Positions 28,591-37,003 of a DNA stretch of 64,000 bases are shown piece after piece. Position 1 is the stretch's first letter. Every line of letters begins with the position of its first letter. The position numbers were made by a program, and so were the translations under genes. A model generated the notes under the pieces. It worked only from the letters and a program-made list of their open reading frames with translations, ran no database searches and was not told the DNA's origin. The DNA is from Novosphingobium percolationis (lineage in GTDB: Bacteria; Pseudomonadota; Alphaproteobacteria; Sphingomonadales; Sphingomonadaceae): contig NZ_JAILYM010000002.1 of the NCBI RefSeq assembly GCF_020179425.1, positions 620,001 to 684,000 of the forward strand. The letters run 5' to 3'.

Positions 28591-29636
28591 GCCAGCAGCG
28601 CGCGCCATTGGGTCAGGATCGTGTCGAGTGCGAAGGCGGGATTGGCGGCGACCTGCGGCCTTGCCCCATCGCGCCAGGCCTTGATGCGGGCAACCACGGC
28701 GGGCAGGTCGCGCGCGTCGAGCCGTTCTTCGGGCGAAAGCAGGTCGACCGCCGCGCCGAAATCGTGCGCGAGGGCGGGCGTGCCCAGCGCATGGGCTTCG
28801 GCGAAGACGAGGCCGAAGGTTTCGGGCACTTTGGCCTGTGGGCCGAACAGGCACAGCGCGCCCGCCAACTCGGCATGGAGCCGGTCTTGCGGCAGCGGTC
28901 CGAGAAAGGTCACGCCTTCGGGCGCGGCGGCATTGTCGGCCACGTCGTAGGCGGGCGAGGCGATGAACAGTTGCATCGAGGGGATCGCGGCGCGCACGGC
29001 GGCGAAGGCCGCCAGCACCTGTTCGATGCCCTTCCACGGGGCAGAAGCGAACAGCAGCCGGTCGCGGTCCACCGGTGGGGCCGGGGCGGGGCGGAGGACG
29101 ACGACCGGGTTGTAGATGACGCGGATGTCGGGGCGGAACAGGGCGGGGAACAGCCGGTCGCGTTGCAGCGCCTCTGCGATATTGGCGGCGTGCGCGGGCG
29201 AGACGCAGACGCGGGTGACGCCAACCATGCGATAGATCAGCGCGCGCATCTCGGCGCGCAAGGCCCCGCGCGGGCCGCTGTCGAGATCGACCCAGTCGTG
29301 CAGCCACAACACGATGCGCGCGCGGGCATTGCGGCGGCGCAGGCGCGGGGCGAGCGCATCGTGGCGCTGGATGACGATGGCATCGGCTTGCGCGGCGAGG
29401 CGGTCGAGCTGGTCCCACGGCTGCCAGTTCACGCCGCCGCCCGCGTGGGGCGTGGCGCGCGCGTGCTGGACCACGTCGATCGTGAAATCGGCGGCTAGGC
29501 CGATGGCCACGCGCACCAGCGTTGCTTCGCTGCCGCCGATGGCGTGCGCGGGGTTGCCGGGCGAGGTTTCGTCGTAGGCGACCTCGGACTGGCTATCGAC
29601 GAAAAGGAGGCGCCTGTGGGGCTTGGGGAGGGGCAT
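28587..29636 (-). CDS. GT-B glycosyltransferase (GT4-like)
   Basis: A 349-residue predicted glycosyltransferase. The N-terminal half has GGSEATLVRVAIGLA, as in family 4 enzymes, and VLWLHDWVDL. The C-terminal nucleotide-sugar domain has LLFASAPWKGIEQVLAAFAA and the acidic signature PETFGLVFAEAHALGTPALA (E-x7-E). It probably moves a sugar onto a lipid or surface glycan in the cytosol. It starts directly after the priA stop codon and overlaps the photolyase by four bases, so it belongs to the same transcript. Its substrate is unknown and the link with DNA repair genes may be chance. Confidence 0.8.
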   Translation of the reverse strand: MPLPKPHRRLLFVDSQSEVAYDETSPGNPAHAIGGSEATLVRVAIGLAADFTIDVVQHARATPHAGGGVNWQPWDQLDRLAAQADAIVIQRHDALAPRLRRRNARARIVLWLHDWVDLDSGPRGALRAEMRALIYRMVGVTRVCVSPAHAANIAEALQRDRLFPALFRPDIRVIYNPVVVLRPAPAPPVDRDRLLFASAPWKGIEQVLAAFAAVRAAIPSMQLFIASPAYDVADNAAAPEGVTFLGPLPQDRLHAELAGALCLFGPQAKVPETFGLVFAEAHALGTPALAHDFGAAVDLLSPEERLDARDLPAVVARIKAWRDGARPQVAANPAFALDTILTQWRALLA

Positions 29637-31802
29637 TCACACGAAGCTATAGGGATCGACGTCGACCGCAACCCTGACTCCGGGGGCAAAACGCAGGGGT
29701 TCGAGCCATTGCCGGATCACGCGCTGCAGTTCTGTGGAGCGGCGCGCGTTGATCAGCAGGCGGTAGCGGTAGCGCCCGCGCAGCAGGGACAGCGGCGCAG
29801 GCGCGGGGCCGAGGATCAGCACGTCGGGCAGGCGTGGCGCGGTGCCGCCGATGGCGCGCGCGGCGTCGCGTGCCTCGGCTTCGTCCTCGCTCGACACGAT
29901 GATCGCGGCCCAGCGGCCGAAGGGCGGGGCATTGGCATCGCGCCGGGCTTCGGTCTCGGCGGCGTAGAAGGCATCGCGGTCGCCGCTGGCCAGCGCCTCG
30001 ATCACCGGGGCGTCAGGGTGGCGGGTCTGGATCATGACTTCGCCGGGCTTGTCGCCTCGGCCCGCGCGGCCCGCTACCTGCGCGACCTGCTGGTAGGTGC
30101 GCTCGGCCGCGCGCAAGTCGCCGCCTTCAAGGCCCATGTCGGCGTCGATCACGCCCACGAGGGTGAGGTCGGGAAAGTGGAAGCCCTTGGTGACGAGCTG
30201 GGTGCCGACGATCACGTCGATGGCTTTCGCTTCGGCCTGCGCGACGAATTCGGCGGCCTTGGCCGGGCTGGTCAGCGTGTCGGAGGTGACGAGCGCGACG
30301 CGCGCGTCGGGCAGGATCTGGGCCACTTCATCGGCGATGCGCTCCACGCCGGGGCCGCAGGCGACCATGCAGTCCTTTTCGCCGCATTCGGGGCAGGCAT
30401 CGGGCCGGGGGATCTCGTGCCCGCAATGGTGGCAGGCGAGGCGGCGCGAGAGGCGGTGCTCGACCAGCCAGGCCGAACAGTTGGGGCACTGGAAGCGATG
30501 GCCACAAGTGCGGCACAGCGTGAGCGGGGCATAGCCGCGCCGATTGAGGAACAGCAGGCTCTGCTCGCCCTTGAGCAGCCGATCCTTCAGCGCTTCGACC
30601 AGCACGGGGGCGAGCCAGTGGCCGCGTTCGGGCTGCTGTTCGCGCAAGTCCACGATGCGGATGTCGGGCATCGTCGCGCCGCCGAAGCGGCTGGGCAGGA
30701 CCAGCCGTTCGTAGCGCCCGGCATCGGCCATGTGCAGGCTTTCGAGCGCGGGGGTAGCGCTGGCGAGGACGACCGGAACCTGCTCGAAATGGGCGCGCAT
30801 GACCGCGACGTCGCGGGCGTTGTAGCGCACGCCATCATCCTGCTTGAAGCTGATTTCGTGCGCTTCATCGACGACGATCAGGCCGAGCTTGGCAAAGGGC
30901 AGGAACAGCGCGGACCGCGCGCCGACCACGACTTTGGCCTGCCCGAACGCCACTTGCCGCCAGGCGCGGCGGCGTTCGGAGGATTTGAGCGAGGAGTGCC
31001 AGGTGACGGGCGGTACGCCGAAGCGCGCCTCGTACCGTTTGAGAAACGTTTCGGTCAGCGCGATTTCGGGGAGGAGGACGAGCACCTGCCGCCCGGCCGC
31101 GATCGCGGCGGCGATGGCCTCGCTATAGGTTTCCGTCTTGCCAGAGCCGGTGACGCCGTCGAGCAGGAAGGGCCGGAATTCGTGTGCCCGGACCGCTGCC
31201 ACCATCTTGCCTGCCGCTTCGGCCTGTTCGGGCGCAAGGTCGGGCACGGCGTGGCGCGGATCGGGTGCGGGGTAGGGCCGATCGCTATCGACCAGCACCG
31301 CTTCGAGCATGTCGGCATTGACCATGCCGCGCAGGACGGCCTCGGAAACACCAGCGATTTCAGCGAGTTCTCGGATCGTGCCCTGCTGGTCGTTCAGCAG
31401 GTCGAGCGCCTGCGCGCGCTGCGGGGTGAGGCGTGCCGGTTCGTGGCCGGTGAGGCGGTATTCGGTGACGGTGCCGCCCCCGCGCAGCGCGGCATTGCTC
31501 GACAACGCCATGCGCGCGACCGAGGCGATGCTGGTGACGTAGTAATCGGCGCACCATTCGATCAGGCGGCGCAAGGGCGCGGGCAGCGGCGGGACCGGGA
31601 GCACCTGCAGCAGCGGGCGCAGCTTGGCGTCCGGAACTTCGCTGGCGGGGAGGCGTTCGGCCTCCCATACCACGCCCACGATCTGGCGCGGCCCCAGCGG
31701 TGCGACAACGACGCTGCCCGGCTCCACCGCCATGCCATCGGGCACGCGATAATCGAGCGGCCCGAGGGCGGCGTTGAAGACGAGGCAGCGGACGCGGTTC
31801 AT
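29637..31802 (-). CDS. priA: primosomal replication protein N' (PriA helicase)
   Basis: A 721-residue 3'-5' DNA helicase that restarts stalled replication forks. The Walker A motif is DGVTGSGKTETYSEA and the DEAH box is VVDEAHEISFK. The zinc-binding insert has the expected Cys pairs (CRTCGHRFQCPNC, ACHHCGH, ACPECGEKDC). Later helicase motifs include GTQLVTKGFHFPDLTLVGVI and QVAGRAGRGDKPGEVMIQTR. The N-terminal 3'-DNA end binding domain is present (PLGPRQIVGVVWE). It is the first gene of the unit with the glycosyltransferase and photolyase. Confidence 0.96.
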   Translation of the reverse strand: MNRVRCLVFNAALGPLDYRVPDGMAVEPGSVVVAPLGPRQIVGVVWEAERLPASEVPDAKLRPLLQVLPVPPLPAPLRRLIEWCADYYVTSIASVARMALSSNAALRGGGTVTEYRLTGHEPARLTPQRAQALDLLNDQQGTIRELAEIAGVSEAVLRGMVNADMLEAVLVDSDRPYPAPDPRHAVPDLAPEQAEAAGKMVAAVRAHEFRPFLLDGVTGSGKTETYSEAIAAAIAAGRQVLVLLPEIALTETFLKRYEARFGVPPVTWHSSLKSSERRRAWRQVAFGQAKVVVGARSALFLPFAKLGLIVVDEAHEISFKQDDGVRYNARDVAVMRAHFEQVPVVLASATPALESLHMADAGRYERLVLPSRFGGATMPDIRIVDLREQQPERGHWLAPVLVEALKDRLLKGEQSLLFLNRRGYAPLTLCRTCGHRFQCPNCSAWLVEHRLSRRLACHHCGHEIPRPDACPECGEKDCMVACGPGVERIADEVAQILPDARVALVTSDTLTSPAKAAEFVAQAEAKAIDVIVGTQLVTKGFHFPDLTLVGVIDADMGLEGGDLRAAERTYQQVAQVAGRAGRGDKPGEVMIQTRHPDAPVIEALASGDRDAFYAAETEARRDANAPPFGRWAAIIVSSEDEAEARDAARAIGGTAPRLPDVLILGPAPAPLSLLRGRYRYRLLINARRSTELQRVIRQWLEPLRFAPGVRVAVDVDPYSFV

Positions 31803-31872
31803 CGTGGGGACTGCATATGGCGGGCATCACCCGTGGACGAAAGCCCGCCGGGGCAAAAAGAGGAGACGTACC

Positions 31873-32562
31873 ATGGCCACCCACTCGCAAGTGCTGACCC
31901 GTCGCAGGCTGATGATCGGATCGGGCGCGATGGTGGGGATGGGCGCGCTGGGGCTGGCTGGCTGCGCCGGTTATGGCGGGTTCTCGCTGGTGGAAGTGGT
32001 GCGGCGGCTGCTGCAGCTATCGGCCAACCGCGCGTTCGACCGGCTGCTGGCGCCGGGCGGGTTCTGGGACGACCAGATGGCGCGGCTGGTGCTGCCGCAG
32101 CAATTGGGCAATCGCGGCGGCATGTTGCAGCAGATGTTGACCGGGCCGCTGTTCAAGGACCGGCTGGCGCGCGCCTTCAACGACATGGCCGAGCGCGCCG
32201 CCTATCGCGCGGCGCCCGCGGTGACCGAGGCGATCCGCGGCATGGGCGTGCGCGATGCGCTGGCGCTGATCCGGGGCCGCCCCGACGAGGCGACCAACTA
32301 TTTGCGCGGCGAGATGGCGGGGCGCCTGATCGACGTGATGTTCCCGCAGTTCGGCGACCTGCTGCACGCGACGTCGGACCCGCTGGTGGGCCAGGCGCTG
32401 CAACTGGCGACGGGGGTGGACGTGAACGGCATCGCCAACGATCTGGCGCGGCAGGCCGACGACGCGATCTGGCGCTCGATCGGGCGCGAGGAAGCCGAGA
32501 TCCGCCGCAACCCGCGCGGAACGAACGACCCCCTGCTGGAGCGCGCGTTCGGCGGCAGTTAA
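31873..32562 (+). CDS. putative Tat-exported lipoprotein, DUF4197-like
   Basis: A 229-residue protein. The N-terminus has a twin-arginine-like TRRRLMIGSG followed by a hydrophobic stretch and a lipobox LAGC, so export by Tat and lipid attachment are likely. The mature part resembles DUF4197 proteins, with conserved segments ALIRGRPDEATNYLR and LFKDRLARAFNDMAERAA; function is unknown. AGGAG precedes the ATG at 31873 at a good distance. It is divergent from priA with a 70-base gap and convergent with the FecR-like gene. Confidence 0.75.
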   Translation: MATHSQVLTRRRLMIGSGAMVGMGALGLAGCAGYGGFSLVEVVRRLLQLSANRAFDRLLAPGGFWDDQMARLVLPQQLGNRGGMLQQMLTGPLFKDRLARAFNDMAERAAYRAAPAVTEAIRGMGVRDALALIRGRPDEATNYLRGEMAGRLIDVMFPQFGDLLHATSDPLVGQALQLATGVDVNGIANDLARQADDAIWRSIGREEAEIRRNPRGTNDPLLERAFGGS

Positions 32563-32582
32563 GTCGCAGTCAGGCCCCGGGC

Positions 32583-33335
32583 TCAGCCGCCCGGGGTGGA
32601 GTTGGCCAGCGCGTCGAGCTGGGCGGTGCAGCCGTTGTCGGCGAGCACCGTCGCGACGCCGAGCGTGTCGCTGGGCAGGCTGGCCAGCATGCGGATGCGG
32701 ATCATCACCGTGCGGCCCACGGGGCTGCGGAAGGTGTAGTTCTGTCCGTCCATCGGCATCAGCCCTTCGGCCGGCCAGAGCTTGAGCGGGTTGCCCGCGC
32801 TCCAGGTGACGTCGGCCATCGCGCCATCGGGGCCGGTGAGCCTGCCCATGCCGGTTTCGGCGGCATCGGGGCGCCACAGCACGATCTGCTTGGGATCGGC
32901 GGCGCAGAACGTGCCGCCCTTGGTCACGTCGAGATACCAGATGCTGTCGGGACCGCTGTTGGGCGTGGCCGCATCGGTGGGCGCGCTGCGCACCGCCCCG
33001 GTGCGCACGCGTGCGCCGCCCGGCGTCGTGGCCATCTGCGCCATCGCGAGCGCGCTGGCCTGGTCGCGGCTGACGGCGGCGTTGACCGGGAACGAGCCGG
33101 GGCCGTTGACGACGCGCGTGCCCGACTTGTCGATCACGGTCACGTGGTCGCCCGCTTTGAGCGAAAGCGTGCCGTTGGCGGGCAGCTTGCGGCCCATCGG
33201 ATATTGCGCGGCAGATGGGCCGGTCGAGCGGACGACCACGGCCTGCGCCATGGCCGCGCTGCCGGCGACGAGCGCGAGCGCGCCTGCGGCCAGAGCCAGG
33301 GGCTTGCGGAGCTTGGCGGGATCAACCCAGGACAT
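32583..33335 (-). CDS. exported FecR-like protein paired with adenylate cyclase
   Basis: A 250-residue protein with an N-terminal hydrophobic export segment (LALAAGALALVAGSAAMAQA). A FecR-like small beta domain follows (LKAGDHVTVIDKSGTRVVNG, then PGSFPV). The remainder, about 130 residues, is not recognised. The ATG at 33335 has a strong GAAGGAG site; it lies inside the 3' end of the CHASE2 cyclase gene (14-base overlap), so the two are likely cotranslated. FecR-like and CHASE2 proteins are known neighbours, suggesting a periplasmic sensing module. Confidence 0.65.
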   Translation of the reverse strand: MSWVDPAKLRKPLALAAGALALVAGSAAMAQAVVVRSTGPSAAQYPMGRKLPANGTLSLKAGDHVTVIDKSGTRVVNGPGSFPVNAAVSRDQASALAMAQMATTPGGARVRTGAVRSAPTDAATPNSGPDSIWYLDVTKGGTFCAADPKQIVLWRPDAAETGMGRLTGPDGAMADVTWSAGNPLKLWPAEGLMPMDGQNYTFRSPVGRTVMIRIRMLASLPSDTLGVATVLADNGCTAQLDALANSTPGG

Positions 33336-35370
33336 GACTTTCTCCTTCGTGCGCATTCATCAGGCGGGCGGCAAGATTCGCCAGCGCCGGATCAGTGGTA
33401 GCCAGTTTGGCGATTCGCGTTGTGACATCACGCACGGCGGCGTGATTTCCCGCGCGGTGCGCGGTGACCAGTTCTTCGGCGAGCGCGGCGTCGCGGGCAT
33501 CGCCTGCGGGCAGCGGTTCGAACACTTCGACCGGCGTCGCCCGGCCGCGCAGGGTGACGGTGCCCATCGGGCGCACGCGCGGGCGGCTGGCGGCATCGCC
33601 CAGGTGGTCGAGCGCCTCGCGGCTGATGAGGACGGTGGTGTCGAGCGGCTTGTTCGCGCTTTCGAGGCGGGCAGCGGTGTTCATGGCATCGCCCAGCGCG
33701 GTGTACTGGATGCGGCCTTCGCCGCCGAAGTTGCCGACGATCGCCTCGCCGAAATGGACGCCGACGCGGGTGCGGCCGATGGGGGGCACGCCTTCGGGCA
33801 CGGCGCGGCGGAAGGCTTCGCCTGCTTCGTACATAGCGACGGCGGCGGCAATGGCGCGCTCGCCGTCATCGGGCTTGGACAGCGGCGCACCCCAGAATGC
33901 CACCACGGCATCGCCCACGAACTTGTCGAGCGTGCCGCCATATTGCAGCACCACGGCGGACAGGCGGTCGAGATAGTCGTTGAGCAGGCGCGCGATCATT
34001 TCCGGTTCGACCGCGTGGGTCAGCTTGGTGAAGCCTTCGAGATCGGAGAACAGGCAGAAGATCGCGCGCTTTTCGCCGTGAAGCTGCAGCCGTTCGGGAT
34101 TGCGCATGATCTCGGCTGCGATCGAGCGCGGCAGGTACTTGCCGAGCGCGCCTTGCGCAAATTCGCGCTGCGCGGCGTTGAGCGCGCGCAGGGCCGAGCT
34201 GACCGCGAGATAGCCGAGCAGCCAGCCGACAAGCCAGCCGATGGCGGGCAGGTGGATCGTATCGAACCGGGCGCGTTCCAGCACGAAGGGCAGGCCGAAC
34301 AGCAGCACGAACTGGACCAGCACGCCGATCACCAGCAGCCAGGTGCGCGCGCGCGACAATGCGCTGAGCGCGCCGAGGCCTACCGCGATCAGGGCAAAGC
34401 CTGCGAGCGCGACGCCCGGAATGCCGCGCGGCAGCGCGTGGTCGAGCAGTTGCGACAGCATCGCGGCGTGGATGGCGACGCCGATCGTCTGCGTTTCGCC
34501 CATGATGCGGGTGTTGGTGCGCGTGAACGGCGTATCGAACAGGTCGAAGTCGGAGAAGTGCGCGCCGACCAGCACGTAGCGGCCCCGGATCTGCGATTCG
34601 GCGAAGGGCGCGGTTTCGGGATCGGCGAGGAAGTCGATCGGCACTTCATCGAAGACGGGACGGTCGCTCGACGCCGGGCGGCGGAAGCGGATCGGGCCGG
34701 TGTAGCTGGCAAAGCGCGGGTCGGCATCGGCAGTATGCTGCGTCATTGCCACGCTCAACAGAGCGGGCATTCCCGGCTTGCGAGCGGGCCAGCGGCGCGC
34801 GACGTTGTCGACATCGTTGGCGAGCAGGATCGAGGCGGGCTGGACGGTCGGCCCGCGCACGGCGGCGATCGTGGCGCGCAGGTCCTGTTCCTGTTCCCAG
34901 GTGATCTGTTCGGGGCTCGCCTTGTTGGTGGTGAAGGCGAGGAACACCGGGATCGGCATGTCCTTGAGCGCGGCGCGGAGCACCGGGTCGTCGGGCTGCG
35001 GGCTGTCGAGCAGCACGTCGACGCCGACCGCCTTGGCGCCGAGCTTGCCGATATTGGCGAGCGCCTGCGCCATGACGGTGCGGTCGACCGGCGAGATCTT
35101 GCCCGTCTTGCGGTTGGTGTCGGGCGTGTAGACAACCAGCGTCACGCGCTTGTCGGTATCGACGGCAGGGGCCAGCGTGGCCGCGCGCAGATCGTAGAGC
35201 GCGGCTTCGGCATCGCGCAGCAGCGGCAGGCGCCAGCTGCCGAGCGCGGCGGCGATCGCGACGGCCAGCAACAGCACCATGACCGCGATCCGCTGCGCGC
35301 CCAACTGGCGCAGGCCGGCGCCCAGCCGTTGGGCAAGCGTGACGCGGGTCTGGTCCTGGCTGTCGGGCAT
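33322..35370 (-). CDS. CHASE2-domain class III adenylate cyclase
   Basis: A 682-residue membrane receptor cyclase. After one N-terminal membrane segment (AVMVLLLAVAIAAALGSW) comes a periplasmic CHASE2 sensor (about 50-320, with ISPVDRTVMAQALANIGKLG and AKAVGVDVLLDSPQPDD). Two or three membrane helices and a cytosolic catalytic domain follow. Metal-binding Asp residues lie in FCLFSDLEGFTKL and LDKFVGDAVVAFWG; the Lys in LDKF and Asp in YTALGDAMNTAARLE fit an ATP rather than GTP substrate. It makes cAMP in response to an unknown envelope signal. It overlaps a FecR-like gene at its 3' end. Confidence 0.9.
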   Translation of the reverse strand: MPDSQDQTRVTLAQRLGAGLRQLGAQRIAVMVLLLAVAIAAALGSWRLPLLRDAEAALYDLRAATLAPAVDTDKRVTLVVYTPDTNRKTGKISPVDRTVMAQALANIGKLGAKAVGVDVLLDSPQPDDPVLRAALKDMPIPVFLAFTTNKASPEQITWEQEQDLRATIAAVRGPTVQPASILLANDVDNVARRWPARKPGMPALLSVAMTQHTADADPRFASYTGPIRFRRPASSDRPVFDEVPIDFLADPETAPFAESQIRGRYVLVGAHFSDFDLFDTPFTRTNTRIMGETQTIGVAIHAAMLSQLLDHALPRGIPGVALAGFALIAVGLGALSALSRARTWLLVIGVLVQFVLLFGLPFVLERARFDTIHLPAIGWLVGWLLGYLAVSSALRALNAAQREFAQGALGKYLPRSIAAEIMRNPERLQLHGEKRAIFCLFSDLEGFTKLTHAVEPEMIARLLNDYLDRLSAVVLQYGGTLDKFVGDAVVAFWGAPLSKPDDGERAIAAAVAMYEAGEAFRRAVPEGVPPIGRTRVGVHFGEAIVGNFGGEGRIQYTALGDAMNTAARLESANKPLDTTVLISREALDHLGDAASRPRVRPMGTVTLRGRATPVEVFEPLPAGDARDAALAEELVTAHRAGNHAAVRDVTTRIAKLATTDPALANLAARLMNAHEGESHVLG

Positions 35371-35533
35371 CGCTTCCCCTGACTCATCCGGTCCGCATGG
35401 GAGCCGTTCTGGCGTCCCGACGGCTTAAGGCCCGCCGCGTGCTTCGTGCAAGCGGCGATAGTGCCTAAGACGAACCTAAACGAAGGTTGACGCGGTGAAA
35501 TGTTGCCGAGGGGATGCGCGCGGGTTGCCGCGT

Positions 35534-36211
35534 TCAGAAGCCTTCGAAGCGCACCGCCTCCGACAAGGGGGCGCGAGGGACCGGGAACTGGTTGATCGGG
35601 TCGGCGGCGTCACGCTTGCCGATCGACAGCCCGCAGAAGAACACGTGGTCCTCGGGGATATCGACGCACGCGCGGATCTGCTTCTGATAGAGCGCCCATG
35701 CCTCCTGCGCGCAGGAATCGAGGCCTTCCTCGCGCAGCAGCAGCATCACCGTCTGCAGCCACATGCCGATATCCGACCACTGCGGCGGGCCCATGTAGCG
35801 GGGGGTGTGGACCAGCATCAGCACCGGCGCATCGAAGGCGCGGAAATTGGCCATGAAGCGGCTGAGACGGCCCTTCTTGTCCTCTCGCGGGATGCCGAGC
35901 GCGGCGTACATCGCCTCACCCACGCCGAAGCGCCGTTCGGCATAGGCGCCGTCGAGTTCTGGCGGGTAGATCGCGTATTCGGGCGCGTGGGCCTTGGATC
36001 CTTCGGGGATCACCGCAGCCGTGGCGGCGAGCAGGCGGGCGAGCGGTTCGCCCGCCAGCACGACCGCGTTCCACGGCTGGGTATTTCCGCCCGACGGCGC
36101 GCGCTGCGCCTTTTCCAGCACGCGCTGGAGCACGGCCTGGTCGACCGGATCGGGCAGGAAATTGCGGATCGAGCGGCGGCTGGCGACCGCTTCGGAAACG
36201 TCCATGGTCAT
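35534..36211 (-). CDS. nitroreductase family protein 2
   Basis: A 225-residue FMN-dependent reductase. The family start is clear in AVASRRSIRNFLPDPVDQAV and APSGGNTQPWNAVVLAGEP (FMN phosphate binding). The C-terminal FCGLSIGKRDAADPINQFP completes the flavin pocket. It shares the block DIGMWLQTVMLLLREEGLDS with its upstream neighbour at 36229-36936, so the two are tandem paralogues. It may reduce nitro compounds, quinones or enones with NAD(P)H. The 17-base gap to the neighbour indicates one transcript. Confidence 0.88.
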   Translation of the reverse strand: MTMDVSEAVASRRSIRNFLPDPVDQAVLQRVLEKAQRAPSGGNTQPWNAVVLAGEPLARLLAATAAVIPEGSKAHAPEYAIYPPELDGAYAERRFGVGEAMYAALGIPREDKKGRLSRFMANFRAFDAPVLMLVHTPRYMGPPQWSDIGMWLQTVMLLLREEGLDSCAQEAWALYQKQIRACVDIPEDHVFFCGLSIGKRDAADPINQFPVPRAPLSEAVRFEGF

Positions 36212-36228
36212 GGTGGGGCCGCGTGCCT

Positions 36229-36936
36229 TCAGAAGCCGAGGAAGCGGACGTTGCCGTCGATCGGCTCGCGCTCGCGCGGGAAGTTGTTCACCGCCTCGTC
36301 CTCTTCGCGGTAGCCGATGGCGATGCCGCAGAACAGGATGTGGCTTTCATCGGACACGCCGATGTGATCCTTGATGAGCCGGGCATAGAGCGCCATGAAT
36401 TCCTGCGGGCAGGAATCGAGCCCTTCTTCGCGCAGCAGCAGCATGATCGTCTGCAGCCACATGCCGGTATCCGACCACTGCGGCGCGCTGTTGCGGCGGT
36501 CCATGTAGCACACCAGCAGGGCAGGCGCGCCGAACGAGGTGGCGTTCTTCTGCATGAACTCCATCCGGGCGTCCTTGTCGCTACGGCCGATTTCCATCGC
36601 AGTGTACATCGCCGCGCCGACCGCCTGCAGGCGCGCCTTGCATTCGGGGATCACTTCGGGATCGGAGAAGCTGTATTCGATCGGGTCCTGCGGCGGGCTC
36701 TGCAGGATCTTGGCCTGCAGCGCCTTGAGCGGCTCGCCGGTCAGGATCGTGGCTTCCCACGGCTGGAAGTTGCAGCCCGACGGCGCCCAGCGCGCCTTGT
36801 CCATCACGCGGCGCAGCGTTTCGAGCGGAACAGGCGTATCCTTGAACGCGCGGATCGAGCGGCGCGACAGGACGGCATCGGAAACGGTGGCGGACGCGGC
36901 GGTGGCGGCGCGCCCTTCGAGCGTGGCGGTGGTCAT
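36229..36936 (-). CDS. nitroreductase family protein 1
   Basis: A 235-residue FMN reductase closely related to the downstream gene. Motifs are VLSRRSIRAFKDTPVPLETL, ARWAPSGCNFQPWEATILTG, DTGMWLQTIMLLLREEGLDS and LFCGIAIGYREEDEAVNNFP. I chose the ATG at 36936, preceded by GGGGGAGAG; upstream codons in frame give no family similarity. It is the first gene of a two-gene unit. The 67-base gap to cobT contains a promoter-like TTGACC with a 10-bp palindrome, so it may be controlled by a dimeric repressor. BluB (vitamin B12 lower ligand synthesis) is a relative, but these do not have its look. Confidence 0.87.
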   Translation of the reverse strand: MTTATLEGRAATAASATVSDAVLSRRSIRAFKDTPVPLETLRRVMDKARWAPSGCNFQPWEATILTGEPLKALQAKILQSPPQDPIEYSFSDPEVIPECKARLQAVGAAMYTAMEIGRSDKDARMEFMQKNATSFGAPALLVCYMDRRNSAPQWSDTGMWLQTIMLLLREEGLDSCPQEFMALYARLIKDHIGVSDESHILFCGIAIGYREEDEAVNNFPREREPIDGNVRFLGF

Positions 36937-36972
36937 GACTTGGGACTCTCCCCCGAAAGGTTGTTCCCGATT

Positions 36973-37001
36973 TAATTGGTCGGTTAACCGCCGCCGGTCA
37001 A
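36973..37001 (-). promoter_or_regulatory. candidate promoter with palindromic operator before the nitroreductases
   Basis: On the minus strand TTGACC (37001-36996) is followed after 17 bases by CAATTA (36978-36973). The spacer contains a perfect palindrome CGGTTAACCG (36981-36990). The -10 is weak. The word AACCGAC(N3)TTAAAT here resembles AACCGAC(N3)CTAAAT just upstream of cobT (about 38840-38856, minus strand). Confidence 0.35.
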
Positions 37002-37003
37002 GC

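Noticed and set aside
29544..33401. A 1285-codon open frame on the plus strand
   Set aside because: It lies antisense to priA, and then crosses the DUF4197-like gene in another frame and the FecR-like gene in antisense. Its composition is that of a shadow frame.
36229..36936. Assignment of the nitroreductases as BluB because cobT is close
   Set aside because: The visible motifs are those of general nitroreductases and there are two copies; BluB-specific features were not seen.
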